Shown: in pieces, positions 25,211 through 33,814 of the stretch
Position numbering within the stretch: position 1 is the first letter of the stretch
How the letters are laid out: every line of letters begins with the position of its first letter
NCBI GenBank assembly: GCA_964482205.1
Contig: CAYZWI010000006.1
Coordinates: 161,903-225,902, forward strand
Length of the DNA stretch: 64,000 nt
Direction: 5' to 3'
Source of the DNA: JAZDGX01 sp964482205
Lineage (GTDB): Bacteria > Eisenbacteria > RBG-16-71-46 > CAIMUX01 > WJJG01
Program-made: the position numbers and the translations under genes
Notes under the pieces: generated by a model
The model's input: the letters and a program-made list of their open reading frames with translations, nothing else
What the model was told of the DNA's origin: nothing
Databases searched by the model: none

Positions 25211-26364
25211 CGGCGGCCCTCGCGGCCCCGCTCACGCTTGCGGCCGCCGCGGCCGCCGGGGCCGTCGCTCACCCCCACGACCTCCTCGGCCGGCTCCTCG
25301 GCCGGGCGCCCGTCGCCGCTCTCGTGCGCGGATGCGGCCGCGGAGCCTCCCGCAAGCGGCGCCAACCCGATCTTGGCCCGCACCTCGCCTTCGAGCTTGT
25401 CGGCCAGATCGCGATTCTCGCGCAGCGTGCGCCGGGCGTTCTCGCGCCCCTGCCCGAGCCGCTCGGCGCCGTAGGAAATCCAGGTGCCCGAGCGCACCAG
25501 GATTTCGTGGTCGATTCCGAGATCGATCAACTCGCCGGTGCGCGAGATGCCTTCGTCGAACATGATGTCGAACTCGGCCGCGCGGAAGGGCGGCGCGACC
25601 TTGTTCTTGACCACGCGCACGCGGGTGCGGTTTCCGACCACCTCCTCACGCTCCTTGATCGAGGCCACCTTGCGGATGTCGAGCCTCAGCGAAGCGTAGA
25701 ACTTGAGCGCGTTGCCTCCCGTCGTGGTCTCGGGATTGCCGAACATCACCCCGATGCGCATGCGGATCTGGTTGATGAAGATCACCGTGCTGCGCGACTT
25801 GCTGATCGAGCCGGTCAGCTTGCGCAGCGCCTGCGACATGAGCCGCGCCTGCAGGCCGACATGCGCGTCGCCCATCTCGCCTTCGATCTCCGCCCGCGGC
25901 ACGAGGGCCGCGACCGAGTCGATCACGATCACATCGACCGCTCCGCTGCGCACGAGCTGGTCGGCGATCTCGAGCGCCTCCTCGCCGGTGTCGGGCTGCG
26001 AGACGTGCAGGTTCTCGATGTCGACCCCGATCAGCTTCGCGTACGAAGGCTGCAGTGCGTGCTCGGCGTCGATGAAGACCGCCGTGCCTCCCCTCTTCTG
26101 CGCCTGGGCGATCATGCTCAGGGCGAGGGTGGTCTTGCCCGACGATTCGGGGCCGAAGACCTCGATCACCCGGCCGCGCGGGATCCCGCCGACGCCGAGC
26201 GCGAGGTCGAGGCCGATCGACCCCGAGGAAATCGCGTCGCTCTGCAGCGAGGGCGTGTCCCCGCCGAGACGAACGATGGCGCCCTTGCCGAACTGCTTCT
26301 CGATCTGGGCGATCGCGAGGTCGAGCGCTCGCGCGCGCTCAGGTCCCGCTTCCGATGTCATCAC
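25207..26364 (-). CDS. recA: Recombinase RecA
   Basis: Forms filaments on single-stranded DNA, drives strand exchange and triggers LexA cleavage. The 385-residue protein has Walker A GPESSGKTTLAL near residues 67-78, Walker B VIVIDSVAALVPRAEIEGEMGD, and loop L2 KSRSTVIFINQIRMRIGVMFGNPETTTGG. The C-terminal tail is Gly/Arg-rich rather than the usual acidic tail. No LexA box of the E. coli or Bacillus kind was seen just upstream. The gene follows thpR closely and overlaps recX. Confidence 0.98.
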   Translation of the reverse strand: MMTSEAGPERARALDLAIAQIEKQFGKGAIVRLGGDTPSLQSDAISSGSIGLDLALGVGGIPRGRVIEVFGPESSGKTTLALSMIAQAQKRGGTAVFIDAEHALQPSYAKLIGVDIENLHVSQPDTGEEALEIADQLVRSGAVDVIVIDSVAALVPRAEIEGEMGDAHVGLQARLMSQALRKLTGSISKSRSTVIFINQIRMRIGVMFGNPETTTGGNALKFYASLRLDIRKVASIKEREEVVGNRTRVRVVKNKVAPPFRAAEFDIMFDEGISRTGELIDLGIDHEILVRSGTWISYGAERLGQGRENARRTLRENRDLADKLEGEVRAKIGLAPLAGGSAAASAHESGDGRPAEEPAEEVVGVSDGPGGRGGRKRERGREGRR

Positions 26365-26379
26365 GCATGCTCCTTTCCG

Positions 26380-26970
26380 TCATTCCGGATCGCTTCCGGG
26401 TGAGCGGTGGCGCGCGTCGGCCGTCTCGAGCGGCGTGTAGACCGGCCCGCCGGGCGTCAACAAGCTTTTCATCAAGGCCATCCGGGAAATGCTAAAAGCC
26501 GCTGCGGGCGAAGTCAAACCCTCGCTCCCCGCGGGCCACGCGAAACGCGCGCCGCGCCGCACGCGCCCCAGCGTCACATGCGCGGAGAAGGGCTTGTCGC
26601 CCCGGCCGAAGCCCACCCGCACCAACTGCCGCTCCACGTCCGCGGCCAGCGCGCGTAGCGCTCCCCGCTCGTCGTCGATGCCCAGCCAGATAATCTGGGC
26701 CCGCCGGGTCGAAGGGAACGCGCCGAGCGCTTGCCAGCGCGTCTCGATGGCCTCCCACGCGTCCGCGCGCTCCTTCACGACCGCGCGCGCCCGCTCGAGT
26801 CCGGGCGCGTCGAGATCGCCGAAGAAGCGCAGCGTGAGATGGAGATTCGCCGGCGCGACCCACTTCACATCGCGATCGCCGTGGCGCTCGCGCAAACCCG
26901 CCAGCAGGCGCCCCGCCGACTCTACGGCGGAAGCGGGTAGCAGGAGCGCGAGAAACGAGCGGGTGCCCAT
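26380..26970 (-). CDS. thpR: RNA 2',3'-cyclic phosphodiesterase
   Basis: Member of the 2H phosphoesterase family, once called 2'-5' RNA ligase. The 196-residue protein has the two H-x-T motifs: HLTLRF in NLHLTLRFFGDL and HVTLGR in FSAHVTLGRVRRGARF. The ATG at 26968-26970 has AAGGAAG three to four bases upstream, and an upstream in-frame ATG at 27009 lies too close to the cinA stop to carry its own site. It lies between cinA and recA, an order (cinA-thpR-recA) found in several phyla. Confidence 0.92.
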   Translation of the reverse strand: MGTRSFLALLLPASAVESAGRLLAGLRERHGDRDVKWVAPANLHLTLRFFGDLDAPGLERARAVVKERADAWEAIETRWQALGAFPSTRRAQIIWLGIDDERGALRALAADVERQLVRVGFGRGDKPFSAHVTLGRVRRGARFAWPAGSEGLTSPAAAFSISRMALMKSLLTPGGPVYTPLETADARHRSPGSDPE

Positions 26971-27015
26971 CGGCTTCCTTTCCGGCCGGGGAGCGCGCGG
27001 GCGATCCAACGCCGC

Positions 27016-28290
27016 TCACTCCCCTCCTCGCACCGGGCCCCGCATCGCCAGCGCGGCGTCGAGACGGTCGAGCCGTTCCAGCAAGTGGAGCCACAGCACA
27101 TTCAGGGCCAAGGTCACGGAGCGGTCCTGGATCATCGCCCGGCTGCCTCCCAACTGAAAGCGATAGCTGGCGCTCGCCGATTCCGTCGAGATTCCGCAAT
27201 AGACCAGCCCGACCGGTTTCTCCGGCGAGCCGCCGTCGGGCCCGGCAATCCCGGTCGTCGAAATCCCGATGGAAGCGGCGAAGACGCGTCGCGCCCCGGC
27301 GGCCATCTCCAGCGCCGTCTCCGCGCTCACCGCCCCGTGCGCGGCGAGCGTGCGTGAGGAGACGCCGAGCAGCGCCTCCTTGGCGGCGTTGGCGTAGACG
27401 ACCGCGTCGCCGAGGAAAGACTGCGAGCTTCCGGGGATGCGCGTCAGCGCGGCGCCGATCGCGCCTCCGGTCAAGGATTCCGCCACGCCGAGCGTGAGAC
27501 CCCGTTCCCGGAGCTTCTTGAGCACTTCGCCCTCGAGCGAGGATTCGCCCACGCCGTAGAAGGCGGGCCCCAGTCGCGCGCGCACGCGCTCCTCGACTTC
27601 CCGCAGATCTTGCTCCCGGCCCACCGGCGCTTCCAGGCGCACGTCCACACGCCAGTGGTGCGGCAGGTAGGCTGCCGACATGCCTTCGCCCAGAAGCGGC
27701 TCCACCCACCCGGCCAGGGTCGTCTCGGAGATGTGGACGGCCCTCAAGGTGACATTCGGCCATGGCGCTCCCAGCTTCAGGCGGCGGATCTCGGCGCGGA
27801 TCGCGCCGTCCAGGATCGCGGCCGCCTCTTCGCGCACGCCCGGGACGGCGAAGAGATGGCGGCCGTTCACCTCGAGATGAAAGCCGGGCGCCATGCCGAC
27901 GGGGTTTTCGAGCGGCTCGGCGCCTTCGGGAAGCCAGGCCATCGCCTCGGCCATGGCGGGAAGCTTCATGCCTCGCGCGCGCATCTTCTCGCGCAGCGCC
28001 TCGAGGATTTCGGGGTGAAGGACATTCTTCCTCGACAGGAGCCCGGCCACGGCTCCCCGCGTGCGATCGTCGGGCGTGCCTCCGAGCCCGCCCGTCACGA
28101 TCACGACTTCGCAGCGCGCGAGCGCGCTCTGCAGCGCCTCGCGGATCGCGCCGAGCTCGTCGGCCACCACCGTCTCGCGCGTCACGCGCATGCCTTCCTC
28201 GCGCAGCACGCGCACGATGACGGGCAGATGCGACTCGCGCGTGTGCCCGGCGAGGACTTCCCCGGCGATGACGATGACCTCGGCGGACAT
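27016..28290 (-). CDS. cinA: CinA family protein (NMN amidohydrolase / competence-damage inducible)
   Basis: A 424-residue two-domain protein. The N-terminal MoaB/MogA-like domain (COG1058, ADP-ribose pyrophosphatase in some members) shows VIVTGGLGGTPDDRTRGAVA and FAVPGVREE. The C-terminal domain (NMN deamidase, PncC-like) shows VAESLTGGAIGAALTRIPGSSQSFLG and GIAGPDGGSPEKPVGLV. It recycles NMN to the mononucleotide used for NAD synthesis. The ATG at 28288-28290 has GGAGGAA four bases upstream. The link with recA in naturally competent bacteria is notable because comEA and type IV pili lie in the same window. Confidence 0.95.
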   Translation of the reverse strand: MSAEVIVIAGEVLAGHTRESHLPVIVRVLREEGMRVTRETVVADELGAIREALQSALARCEVVIVTGGLGGTPDDRTRGAVAGLLSRKNVLHPEILEALREKMRARGMKLPAMAEAMAWLPEGAEPLENPVGMAPGFHLEVNGRHLFAVPGVREEAAAILDGAIRAEIRRLKLGAPWPNVTLRAVHISETTLAGWVEPLLGEGMSAAYLPHHWRVDVRLEAPVGREQDLREVEERVRARLGPAFYGVGESSLEGEVLKKLRERGLTLGVAESLTGGAIGAALTRIPGSSQSFLGDAVVYANAAKEALLGVSSRTLAAHGAVSAETALEMAAGARRVFAASIGISTTGIAGPDGGSPEKPVGLVYCGISTESASASYRFQLGGSRAMIQDRSVTLALNVLWLHLLERLDRLDAALAMRGPVRGGE

Positions 28291-28401
28291 CGGTTCCTCC
28301 TGATGGCGCCGGCGGCTCGTGGCGCGCCCCGGCGACTCCCGGTTGCGTGGGCGGCTCGTGGTTGCCTCAGCCTCTCCGGGTTGCGGCTCGCAAGCGTCGC
28401 G

Positions 28402-28899
28402 TCAGAATCCCGGAATGATCGCCGCCGCGGCGGCGATCACGGCGAGCGTGTACGCCCCGGCGGCGAGATCGTCGGCCAGAATGCCCCAGCCCGCGCGCAG
28501 GGACTGCAATTGGTACACCGGAGGCGGCTTCAGAACATCGAAGACGCGAAAGAGGGCGAAGGCCGCCGCGAGATGGAGCGGGTCCCAGGGAATCAGCAAG
28601 GCGCCGAGAAGCATGCCCGCGACTTCGTCCATCACGACGGCGTGCGGATCGGAGCCGTACGAACGCTCGAGCGGGTTCGAACTCCACACGGTCGCGGCCG
28701 AGGCGGCGGCGATGGCCGCGAGGGTGAGCAGCATCCTGGCCGCCGTCCACGGGCCGCCGATGGCCCACAGGACCGCGGCGACCGCGAAGGAGGCGTAGGT
28801 CGCGCAGGGGCCGGGCAAGAGCCCGATGCCGGCCACGGAGCCGGCGAGCAGGGCAGGCAGAGGCGGGCGGGTGCCGTTTCCCGGAACGCGCGCACTCAT
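28402..28899 (-). CDS. pgpA: Phosphatidylglycerophosphatase A
   Basis: Removes phosphate from phosphatidylglycerol phosphate in the inner membrane. The 165-residue protein shows the family motifs GLLPGPCATYAS near residue 26, DPHAVVMDEVAGML near 83, and FRVFDVLKPPPVYQLQSL with GWGILADDLAAG near 119-146. Several hydrophobic segments are present. The ATG has AGGAGG six bases upstream. It lies between the mgl genes and cinA; about 110 bases with short direct repeats (GGCGGCTCGTGG, twice) follow it. Confidence 0.92.
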   Translation of the reverse strand: MSARVPGNGTRPPLPALLAGSVAGIGLLPGPCATYASFAVAAVLWAIGGPWTAARMLLTLAAIAAASAATVWSSNPLERSYGSDPHAVVMDEVAGMLLGALLIPWDPLHLAAAFALFRVFDVLKPPPVYQLQSLRAGWGILADDLAAGAYTLAVIAAAAAIIPGF

Positions 28900-28957
28900 C
28901 GGGCCTCCTCACGCGCGGGCCTGACGGGCCTCGCGAGCTTCGCGGCCTTCATGGGCT

Positions 28958-29566
28958 TCACGCGCTTCGCCCCGTCGCGCAGCGGGGCGGATGCAGTTGC
29001 GCAAGGGCGAGCTCGATCGCGGCTCGCAGCGCTTCGCGCACTCCCACGCCCGCCGGCGCGACGCCAAGGATCGCCCGGTGTCGGGCGGCATTGATGAGCG
29101 CGTCCAGCCGTTCGCACGGCACCGCCCCGGGCACATCGCGCTTGTTGTACTGGAAGACCAGAGGAATGCTCGCCACCGGACGGCCCGTCAGCGCGAGATT
29201 CTCCCGCAGATTGTCGAAGCTCGCGCGATTCTGGAAGAAGCGATCGGGCGAGCTGTCGGCGACGAAGACGATCGCGTCCGCGCCCTGGAGGACGATTCTG
29301 CGGCTCAGGTTGTACCGCGGTTGTCCGGGGACGGTGTACAAGTGAAAGCGGGTCTGCCAGGGGCCGATCCTTCCGAGATCGAGCGGCAAGAGGTCGAAGT
29401 AGAGCGTCCGCTCTCCATCCGCGGTGAGCGAAGTGAGCTCTCCGCAGCTGTCTTCGGGAAGCAGGCGGTGGAGAACTTGCAGATTGGTCGTCTTGCCGCC
29501 GAGGCCCGGGCCATAGTAGACGATCTTGCAGTGGATCTCGCGCCTGGCGAAGTGGATGAAGGCCAT
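28958..29566 (-). CDS. mglA: MglA-type small Ras-like GTPase
   Basis: A 202-residue GTPase like Myxococcus MglA, which marks the leading cell pole and directs type IV pilus and gliding motors. Motifs: P-loop GPGLGGKTTNLQ near residues 19-30, TLYFDLLPLDLG in switch I, TVPGQPRYN in switch II, and the NKRD base-specificity motif in FQYNKRDVPGAV. The segment VAPAGVGVREAL matches the MglA C-terminus. It lies 12 bases after mglB, as expected for the MglB activating-protein/MglA GTPase pair. The polar pilus machinery it could control lies 36.6-57.4 kb. Confidence 0.9.
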   Translation of the reverse strand: MAFIHFARREIHCKIVYYGPGLGGKTTNLQVLHRLLPEDSCGELTSLTADGERTLYFDLLPLDLGRIGPWQTRFHLYTVPGQPRYNLSRRIVLQGADAIVFVADSSPDRFFQNRASFDNLRENLALTGRPVASIPLVFQYNKRDVPGAVPCERLDALINAARHRAILGVAPAGVGVREALRAAIELALAQLHPPRCATGRSA

Positions 29567-29578
29567 GGGATCGCCGAC

Positions 29579-30073
29579 CTAGTGCGGCGCGTCGAAAAGC
29601 CGCGCGAGTTGGGCGCTCGCTTGCGCCCCGAACGCCTCGCCGAAATCCTCTCCCTGCGGCCGGGGTCGAACGAGCCCCTCGTTCACCGCCGCCATGAGAG
29701 CGGGCGTCGCCTGCCGCACGCAGAAGCGCACCAACCCGAGAGTGGTCTCGCGATCGTAGGCGAGGCAGAGGATCGTGCCGTCGGTCACCTGCGCGAGATA
29801 CAGGGAGAGGGATTCCCCCTGATGGGAGACGCTGTGGAACTGCTCTTCGCCGAGAATGCGCGCGAGCTCCTGGGTGGCGCAGAAGTCGGCCGCGAGCAGG
29901 GAAACGAAGGTGGTCACATCGAAGCGCGGGGCGTCGCCCACCCACGAGAGCAGGCGCCCCGCCGAATCCATGAGCAGCGCGGCGCGGCTCTGCGAACGCT
30001 TGAGAAGCCCGTCCAGAGCGCTTTCCACGCGCTCCAGCCCTCCGCCGAATCCTTCCCAGCGCAACGGTGACAT
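29579..30073 (-). CDS. mglB: MglB-type roadblock/LC7 GTPase-activating protein
   Basis: A 164-residue roadblock/LC7-fold protein directly before mglA. The fold is shown by RSQSRAALLMDSAGRLLSWVG, FVSLLAADFCATQELARIL, and SVSHQGESLSLYLAQVTDGTILCLAYD. In Myxococcus MglB stimulates GTP hydrolysis by MglA and sits at the lagging pole. The ATG is at 30071-30073. The genes probably begin at the promoter at 30162-30190. The MglB name rests on fold plus adjacency to mglA. Confidence 0.85.
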   Translation of the reverse strand: MSPLRWEGFGGGLERVESALDGLLKRSQSRAALLMDSAGRLLSWVGDAPRFDVTTFVSLLAADFCATQELARILGEEQFHSVSHQGESLSLYLAQVTDGTILCLAYDRETTLGLVRFCVRQATPALMAAVNEGLVRPRPQGEDFGEAFGAQASAQLARLFDAPH

Positions 30074-30161
30074 GCCCGCCCTCGACCCGCTCCGCGGCGC
30101 CGCGCGAACCGCATGGCGCCGATCGCTCTTCGCTCATCAGAAGTGCCGGACGATTGGCCCA

Positions 30162-30190
30162 TGTATGGGCGGGAGCTTCGGACCTGTCAA
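30162..30190 (-). promoter_or_regulatory. Candidate sigma-70 promoter of mglB-mglA
   Basis: A perfect TTGACA (30185-30190, minus strand) lies 17 bases before CATACA (30162-30167), inside a small palindrome GCCCATGTATGGGC. The -10 box is a weak match (three of six). It is the best candidate between recR and mglB, about 90 bases before the mglB start. Confidence 0.5.
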
Positions 30191-30217
30191 GAAGAAATGC
30201 CCGCGACCGGAACTCCG

Positions 30218-30340
30218 AGCGCGTGCGGCGCGCATGCGTGGGGCGCAAGTGCGCCGCGAGAGGCGGGAGCGCGCATGCGAGAGTGCGCGTGTGAGAGCGC
30301 GCGTGCGAGGGACGGGGGTGCGCATGTAAGCGGCGCGCGC
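30218..30340. repeat. Alternating purine-pyrimidine tract between mglB and recR
   Basis: About 120 bases made largely of GCGC, GTGC and GCATGC steps, with repeated GCGCATGCG and GAGTGCGCG units. No gene is seen in it. Such sequence can form left-handed DNA under torsion. Confidence 0.45.
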
Positions 30341-30354
30341 GGGCGGGAGCGCGG

Positions 30355-30954
30355 TCAGGCTTCCTTGCGCCCTTCGAGCGCGCGAATCAAGGTCACCTGG
30401 TCGGAGAACTCGAGCTCGGAACCGACCGGCACGCCCCGGGCGATGCGCGTCACGCGCACGGGCAGTCCCGCGAGCAGCTCGGCGATCGCGTGGGCGGTCG
30501 CTTCTCCGCCGCTCGTCGGATTGGTGGCGAGAATCACCTCGCCGAATTCCCCGGCGCGCACCCGCTCGCGCAATTCCGGGAAACGAAGCTCGGCGGGGCC
30601 CACCCCGTCCGGCGGCGAGAGCTCGCCGCGCAGCACCTGATACAAGCCGCGAAAATGTCCGGTGCGCTCGATCAGGACCACATCTCCCGGTTGCTCGACC
30701 ACGCACAGCAGCGAGCGGTCGCGTTTCGGGTCGGCGCACAGGTAGCAGGGCTGCGTCTCGGCGATGTTGCCGCATTCCCGGCAGGTGCCCACGCTCGTGC
30801 GCACATCCGTGATCGATTGCGCCAGCGCGAGCGCTTCTTCGCGGGACACGCGCAGCAGGTGGAAGGCGAGCCGGTGGGCCGTCTTGTTGCCGATGCCCGG
30901 CAGGCGGGCGAGATCGCGGACGAGGCTTTCCAGATATCGCGAGCTGTATTGCAT
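30355..30954 (-). CDS. recR: Recombination protein RecR
   Basis: Acts with RecO (and RecF) to load RecA at gaps. The 199-residue protein has the helix-hairpin-helix LPGIGNKTAHRLAFHLL near residue 18, a four-cysteine zinc finger CRECGNIAETQPCYLC near 58-73, and a Toprim domain (LCVVEQPGDVVLIERTGHFRGLYQVL, then ILATNPTSGGEATA). It follows ybaB by seven bases in the conserved dnaX-ybaB-recR operon. Confidence 0.97.
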   Translation of the reverse strand: MQYSSRYLESLVRDLARLPGIGNKTAHRLAFHLLRVSREEALALAQSITDVRTSVGTCRECGNIAETQPCYLCADPKRDRSLLCVVEQPGDVVLIERTGHFRGLYQVLRGELSPPDGVGPAELRFPELRERVRAGEFGEVILATNPTSGGEATAHAIAELLAGLPVRVTRIARGVPVGSELEFSDQVTLIRALEGRKEA

Positions 30955-30961
30955 GGAACGC

Positions 30962-31276
30962 TCAACCCGGGAAGCCGGGGAACTTCAAGCCGCCCGTCAA
31001 GCGGCCCATTTCGTTTGCCACCAGTTCGTCGACCTTCTTGCGCACTTCGTTGATCGCCGCGACGACCAGGTCCTCGAGCATCTCGACGTCTTCGCGGTCG
31101 ACCACCTGGGGATCGATCTTCACGGAGAGGATCTCGTGCCTGCCGTTGGCGACGACCGTCACCATCCCTCCCCCGGCGGTCGCTTCCACCTGGCGCGTGG
31201 CGAGCTCTTCCTGCATCTGCGTCATGCGCGCCTGGGTCTCCTGCAGTTGCTTCAGCATTTTCGAGAAATCTCTCAT
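30962..31276 (-). CDS. ybaB: Nucleoid-associated protein, YbaB/EbfC family
   Basis: A small DNA-binding protein of 104 residues. Conserved parts are MLKQLQETQARMTQMQEELATRQVEATAGGGMV and DPQVVDREDVEMLEDLVVAAINEV, each the family norm. The ATG at 31274-31276 follows GGGAGGA by three to four bases; an in-frame ATG at 31306 is rejected as too long. It lies between dnaX and recR. Confidence 0.95.
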   Translation of the reverse strand: MRDFSKMLKQLQETQARMTQMQEELATRQVEATAGGGMVTVVANGRHEILSVKIDPQVVDREDVEMLEDLVVAAINEVRKKVDELVANEMGRLTGGLKFPGFPG

Positions 31277-31351
31277 CGTTCCTCCCCGGCGGATGCCGGC
31301 ACGCATGCATCGGCGGACGGGCGTTTCCTCCGCCGGGACGCCTGGCCCGCT

Positions 31352-33202
31352 CTAGCGGGCCGGCCCCACGATGTCACCGTCCATCAAGTCCGCGATCTCG
31401 CGCACTCTCGCGTGCCCGCCGCCCGACGCGCGCCCGCGCGCCGTCTTGGCCGCGCCATCCTTGGCCGCTTTCGAATCGGGCGCCTCGCGCTTCTCGCCCT
31501 TCTCGGCGGATCGCCCCGCGGAAGGGTCGGGCGATCTTCCCCGGCCCGGGTCGTCCGGCCCGCGTCCGGAATCGCTCTTCTTCTTCGGCGGCACTCCCTT
31601 TGGAGAAGGCTGCGCCGCGCTCGCTTCCGCCTTATCGCCCTCATCGAGGAAGCGGATCCCGGCGGGCTGGCCGAGCACTTCCTCCAGGAACCGAAGGATG
31701 TGACGCCGGTTCGCCGGCTGCTCCAGCTGTTCGCGCTTGAAGCCGTTGACATCGTCGAGGCGAACGAGCAGCCGGCCCTCCTCCATGCTCACCGCCACGC
31801 TGTCGTGAAGGCAGGAGGCCAGGAAGGCTTTGCCGCCTCCCTTCAGACGCGCGATCGTCTCTTCCCACTGCCCCTGGAGGCCCGACGAAGCGCGCGCGAC
31901 CGAAGACGCTGTGGAAGCGGGCGCATCCGGCGCGCGCCCATCGACCGGCGGGCCGGCCGCCGCCTGGGCGGGCGCCGGGCGCGGCGCGAGCGGCTCGCCG
32001 CCGGCCTTGACGGCCCCCCGTCCGGCGTCGCGCGGATTCGAGGCAGGCGCCTCGCCCGGCGAGCCTTCCACGCGCAGGCGCTCGAGCAGGCGCGCGAGCT
32101 CGACCGCGCGCGGCAGCGCGGCCATCTCCGCGAGGGCGACTTCCAGATGCACGCGGGCGTGGGGAGAGCGGCGCATGCGCGGCCCGGTGTCGAGCAGGAT
32201 GCGCAGCCATCGCAGCGCGTCGCCCGCCTTCACCTGCCCCGCCTGGCGCGAAAGCTCGGCCGCTTCCTCGCCCGTCATGTCGAGGGTGCCCGCCAGCTCG
32301 CGATCCATCGCCACCCAGAGGAGATTGCGGAAGTGATGGACGAGCTCGTCGGCGAGTTCCTGGAGGTTCAACCCTTCGCGGTAGGCCTTGTCCAGCTCGA
32401 GCAGCGCGGCGCGCGAATCACCCGCGACCACCGCCTGCGAGAGGGCGAAGTAGAGCGCGTTTCCCGCGAGGCCGAGGATCTCCTGCACCTGCGCGACCGA
32501 GAAGGGGCCGGCACCGCCCGCCGCGACCTGATCGAGGAGCGTGAGCGTATCGCGCACGCTGCCTTCCGCCTTGCGCGCGATCAGGCGCAAGGCCCCCTCC
32601 TCGATCGCGATGCCTTCGGCGGAAGTGATGCGGGCCAGGTTTTCGACGAGCTCGACCACCGTCAGGCGTCCGAAGTCGTGGCGTTGGCACCGCGACAGGA
32701 TCGTCGCCGGGAGTTTCAAGGGTTCGGTGGTGGCGAGCAGGAAGTAGACGTGCGCGGGGGGCTCTTCGAGCGTCTTCAACAAGGCGTTGAAGGCGTCGGT
32801 CGTCAGCATGTGCACTTCGTCGATGATGTAGACCTTGGCGCGCACGCTCGCCGGAGCGTACTTCACGCTCTCGCGCAGCGAACGCACATCGTCGATGCCG
32901 CGATTGGAGGCGCCGTCGATCTCGAGCACATCGAGGCAGTGGCCCTCGGTGATCGAGCGGCAGGCGTCGCACTCGTTGCAGGGCTCGGCGGCGGGCCCGC
33001 GCTCGCAGTTCAACGCCTTCGCCAGGATGCGCGCCATCGAGGTCTTGCCGACGCCCCGCGGCCCGGCGAAGAGATAGGCGTGGCTCAAGCGGTGGCTCTC
33101 GAGGGCGCTCGTCAGCGTGAGGGCCACGTGACGCTGCCCCACCACTTCATCGAAACGCTGCGGGCGCCACTTGCGCGCCAGCACCAGATAGCTCGTCGCC
33201 AT
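31352..33202 (-). CDS. dnaX: DNA polymerase III subunits gamma and tau
   Basis: Clamp-loader ATPase that links polymerase, clamp and helicase. The 616-residue protein has Walker A GPRGVGKTSMARILAKALNC near residues 45-64, a zinc motif CERGPAAEPCNECDAC, Walker B IIDEVHMLT, and the SRC box ILSRCQRHDF. The tau-specific C-terminus is Ala/Pro/Lys-rich. No slippery A-AAA-AAG site was found for making the short gamma form. The ATG at 33200-33202 follows a G-rich site and starts at the normal MATSYLVLARKWRPQ. The SRP RNA gene lies just upstream, an order shared with E. coli relatives and others. Confidence 0.96.
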   Translation of the reverse strand: MATSYLVLARKWRPQRFDEVVGQRHVALTLTSALESHRLSHAYLFAGPRGVGKTSMARILAKALNCERGPAAEPCNECDACRSITEGHCLDVLEIDGASNRGIDDVRSLRESVKYAPASVRAKVYIIDEVHMLTTDAFNALLKTLEEPPAHVYFLLATTEPLKLPATILSRCQRHDFGRLTVVELVENLARITSAEGIAIEEGALRLIARKAEGSVRDTLTLLDQVAAGGAGPFSVAQVQEILGLAGNALYFALSQAVVAGDSRAALLELDKAYREGLNLQELADELVHHFRNLLWVAMDRELAGTLDMTGEEAAELSRQAGQVKAGDALRWLRILLDTGPRMRRSPHARVHLEVALAEMAALPRAVELARLLERLRVEGSPGEAPASNPRDAGRGAVKAGGEPLAPRPAPAQAAAGPPVDGRAPDAPASTASSVARASSGLQGQWEETIARLKGGGKAFLASCLHDSVAVSMEEGRLLVRLDDVNGFKREQLEQPANRRHILRFLEEVLGQPAGIRFLDEGDKAEASAAQPSPKGVPPKKKSDSGRGPDDPGRGRSPDPSAGRSAEKGEKREAPDSKAAKDGAAKTARGRASGGGHARVREIADLMDGDIVGPAR

Positions 33203-33310
33203 CCCCGCCCCCTCGAACGCCCAGGACCCGCAGGAGAAGAGCAAGAGAAAAGGAACCGTGCACCCTTCTTCGCTCGCCTATTCCGTCCCCAAGACCCGAC
33301 TGGTGGCTCA

Positions 33311-33423
33311 GGCCAGGGCAATCTGCGGCACCCGGCGGAGACCGTTTACCGCTGCTACCTCCCGGTCCTGACGGGGTTCACGGGCCGCCGTCGCGCAGAG
33401 CCTGACCGTCGGCGCCCCTGGCC
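33311..33423 (-). ncRNA. ffs: Signal recognition particle RNA (4.5S type)
   Basis: About 113 bases folding into one long hairpin: the 5' GGCCAGGGGC pairs with GCCCTGGCC at the 3' end. The apical domain on the minus strand contains GTCAGGACCGGGAGGTAGCAGC, here split as GTCAGGACCGGG and AGGTAGCAGC, the conserved symmetric loop, tetraloop side and asymmetric loop that bind Ffh. No Alu domain is present. It precedes dnaX by about 110 bases. A palindrome CCGCTATAGCGG at 33467-33478 upstream includes a TATAGC that could be its -10 box. Confidence 0.93.
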
Positions 33424-33551
33424 AGGGATGAGGAAAGAAATCGGGATCTGGGAAGGGACTTCGACCCCGCTATAGCGGATTGCGGGTTACAGGGCACCGC
33501 TGACTCCCCATCTAGCACGGTTCCTCAACCGCGCGTCCCTCACATGGACGG

Positions 33552-33624
33552 TGGAGATGAGCAGATTCGAACTGCCGACCCCCTCGTTGCGAACGAGGTG
33601 CTCTCCCAGCTGAGCTACATCCCC
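33552..33624 (-). tRNA. tRNA-Ala (anticodon CGC)
   Basis: A 73-base cloverleaf: acceptor GGGGATG pairs with CATCTCC, D-arm TAGCTCAGCTGGGAGAGC, anticodon stem CCTCG/CGAGG around loop TTCGCAA, T-loop GTTCGAATC. Anticodon CGC reads GCG. It lies between tRNA-Ser(GGA) and the SRP RNA gene. Confidence 0.95.
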
Positions 33625-33680
33625 ATGTGCCCGGCGCCGCTGAGGCGATCGCGCCGCGGCTTCGCCGAACCAATCGACGG

Positions 33681-33766
33681 CGGAGAGACTGGGATTCGAA
33701 CCCAGGAGGCGCAATGCGCCTACACGCTCTCCAGGCGTGCTCCTTAGACCACTCGGACATCTCTCC
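33681..33766 (-). tRNA. tRNA-Ser (anticodon GGA)
   Basis: An 86-base class II tRNA with a long variable arm. Acceptor GGAGAGA pairs perfectly with TCTCTCC; the anticodon stem CACGC/GCGTG closes loop CTGGAGA, giving anticodon GGA. The variable arm is GTAGGCGCATTGCGCCTCC in part. It lies 48 bases after tadA and 57 bases before tRNA-Ala. Confidence 0.95.
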
Positions 33767-33814
33767 GAAAACGACGAGGCGCGCCTTCCGAGCGGTCCCG
33801 CCCGCGACGCGGCC

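Noticed and set aside
31352..33202. A programmed frameshift in dnaX to make the gamma subunit.
   Set aside because: No A-AAA-AAG or similar slippery run was found; the nearest runs are GAAGAAG repeats that do not allow tandem slippage.
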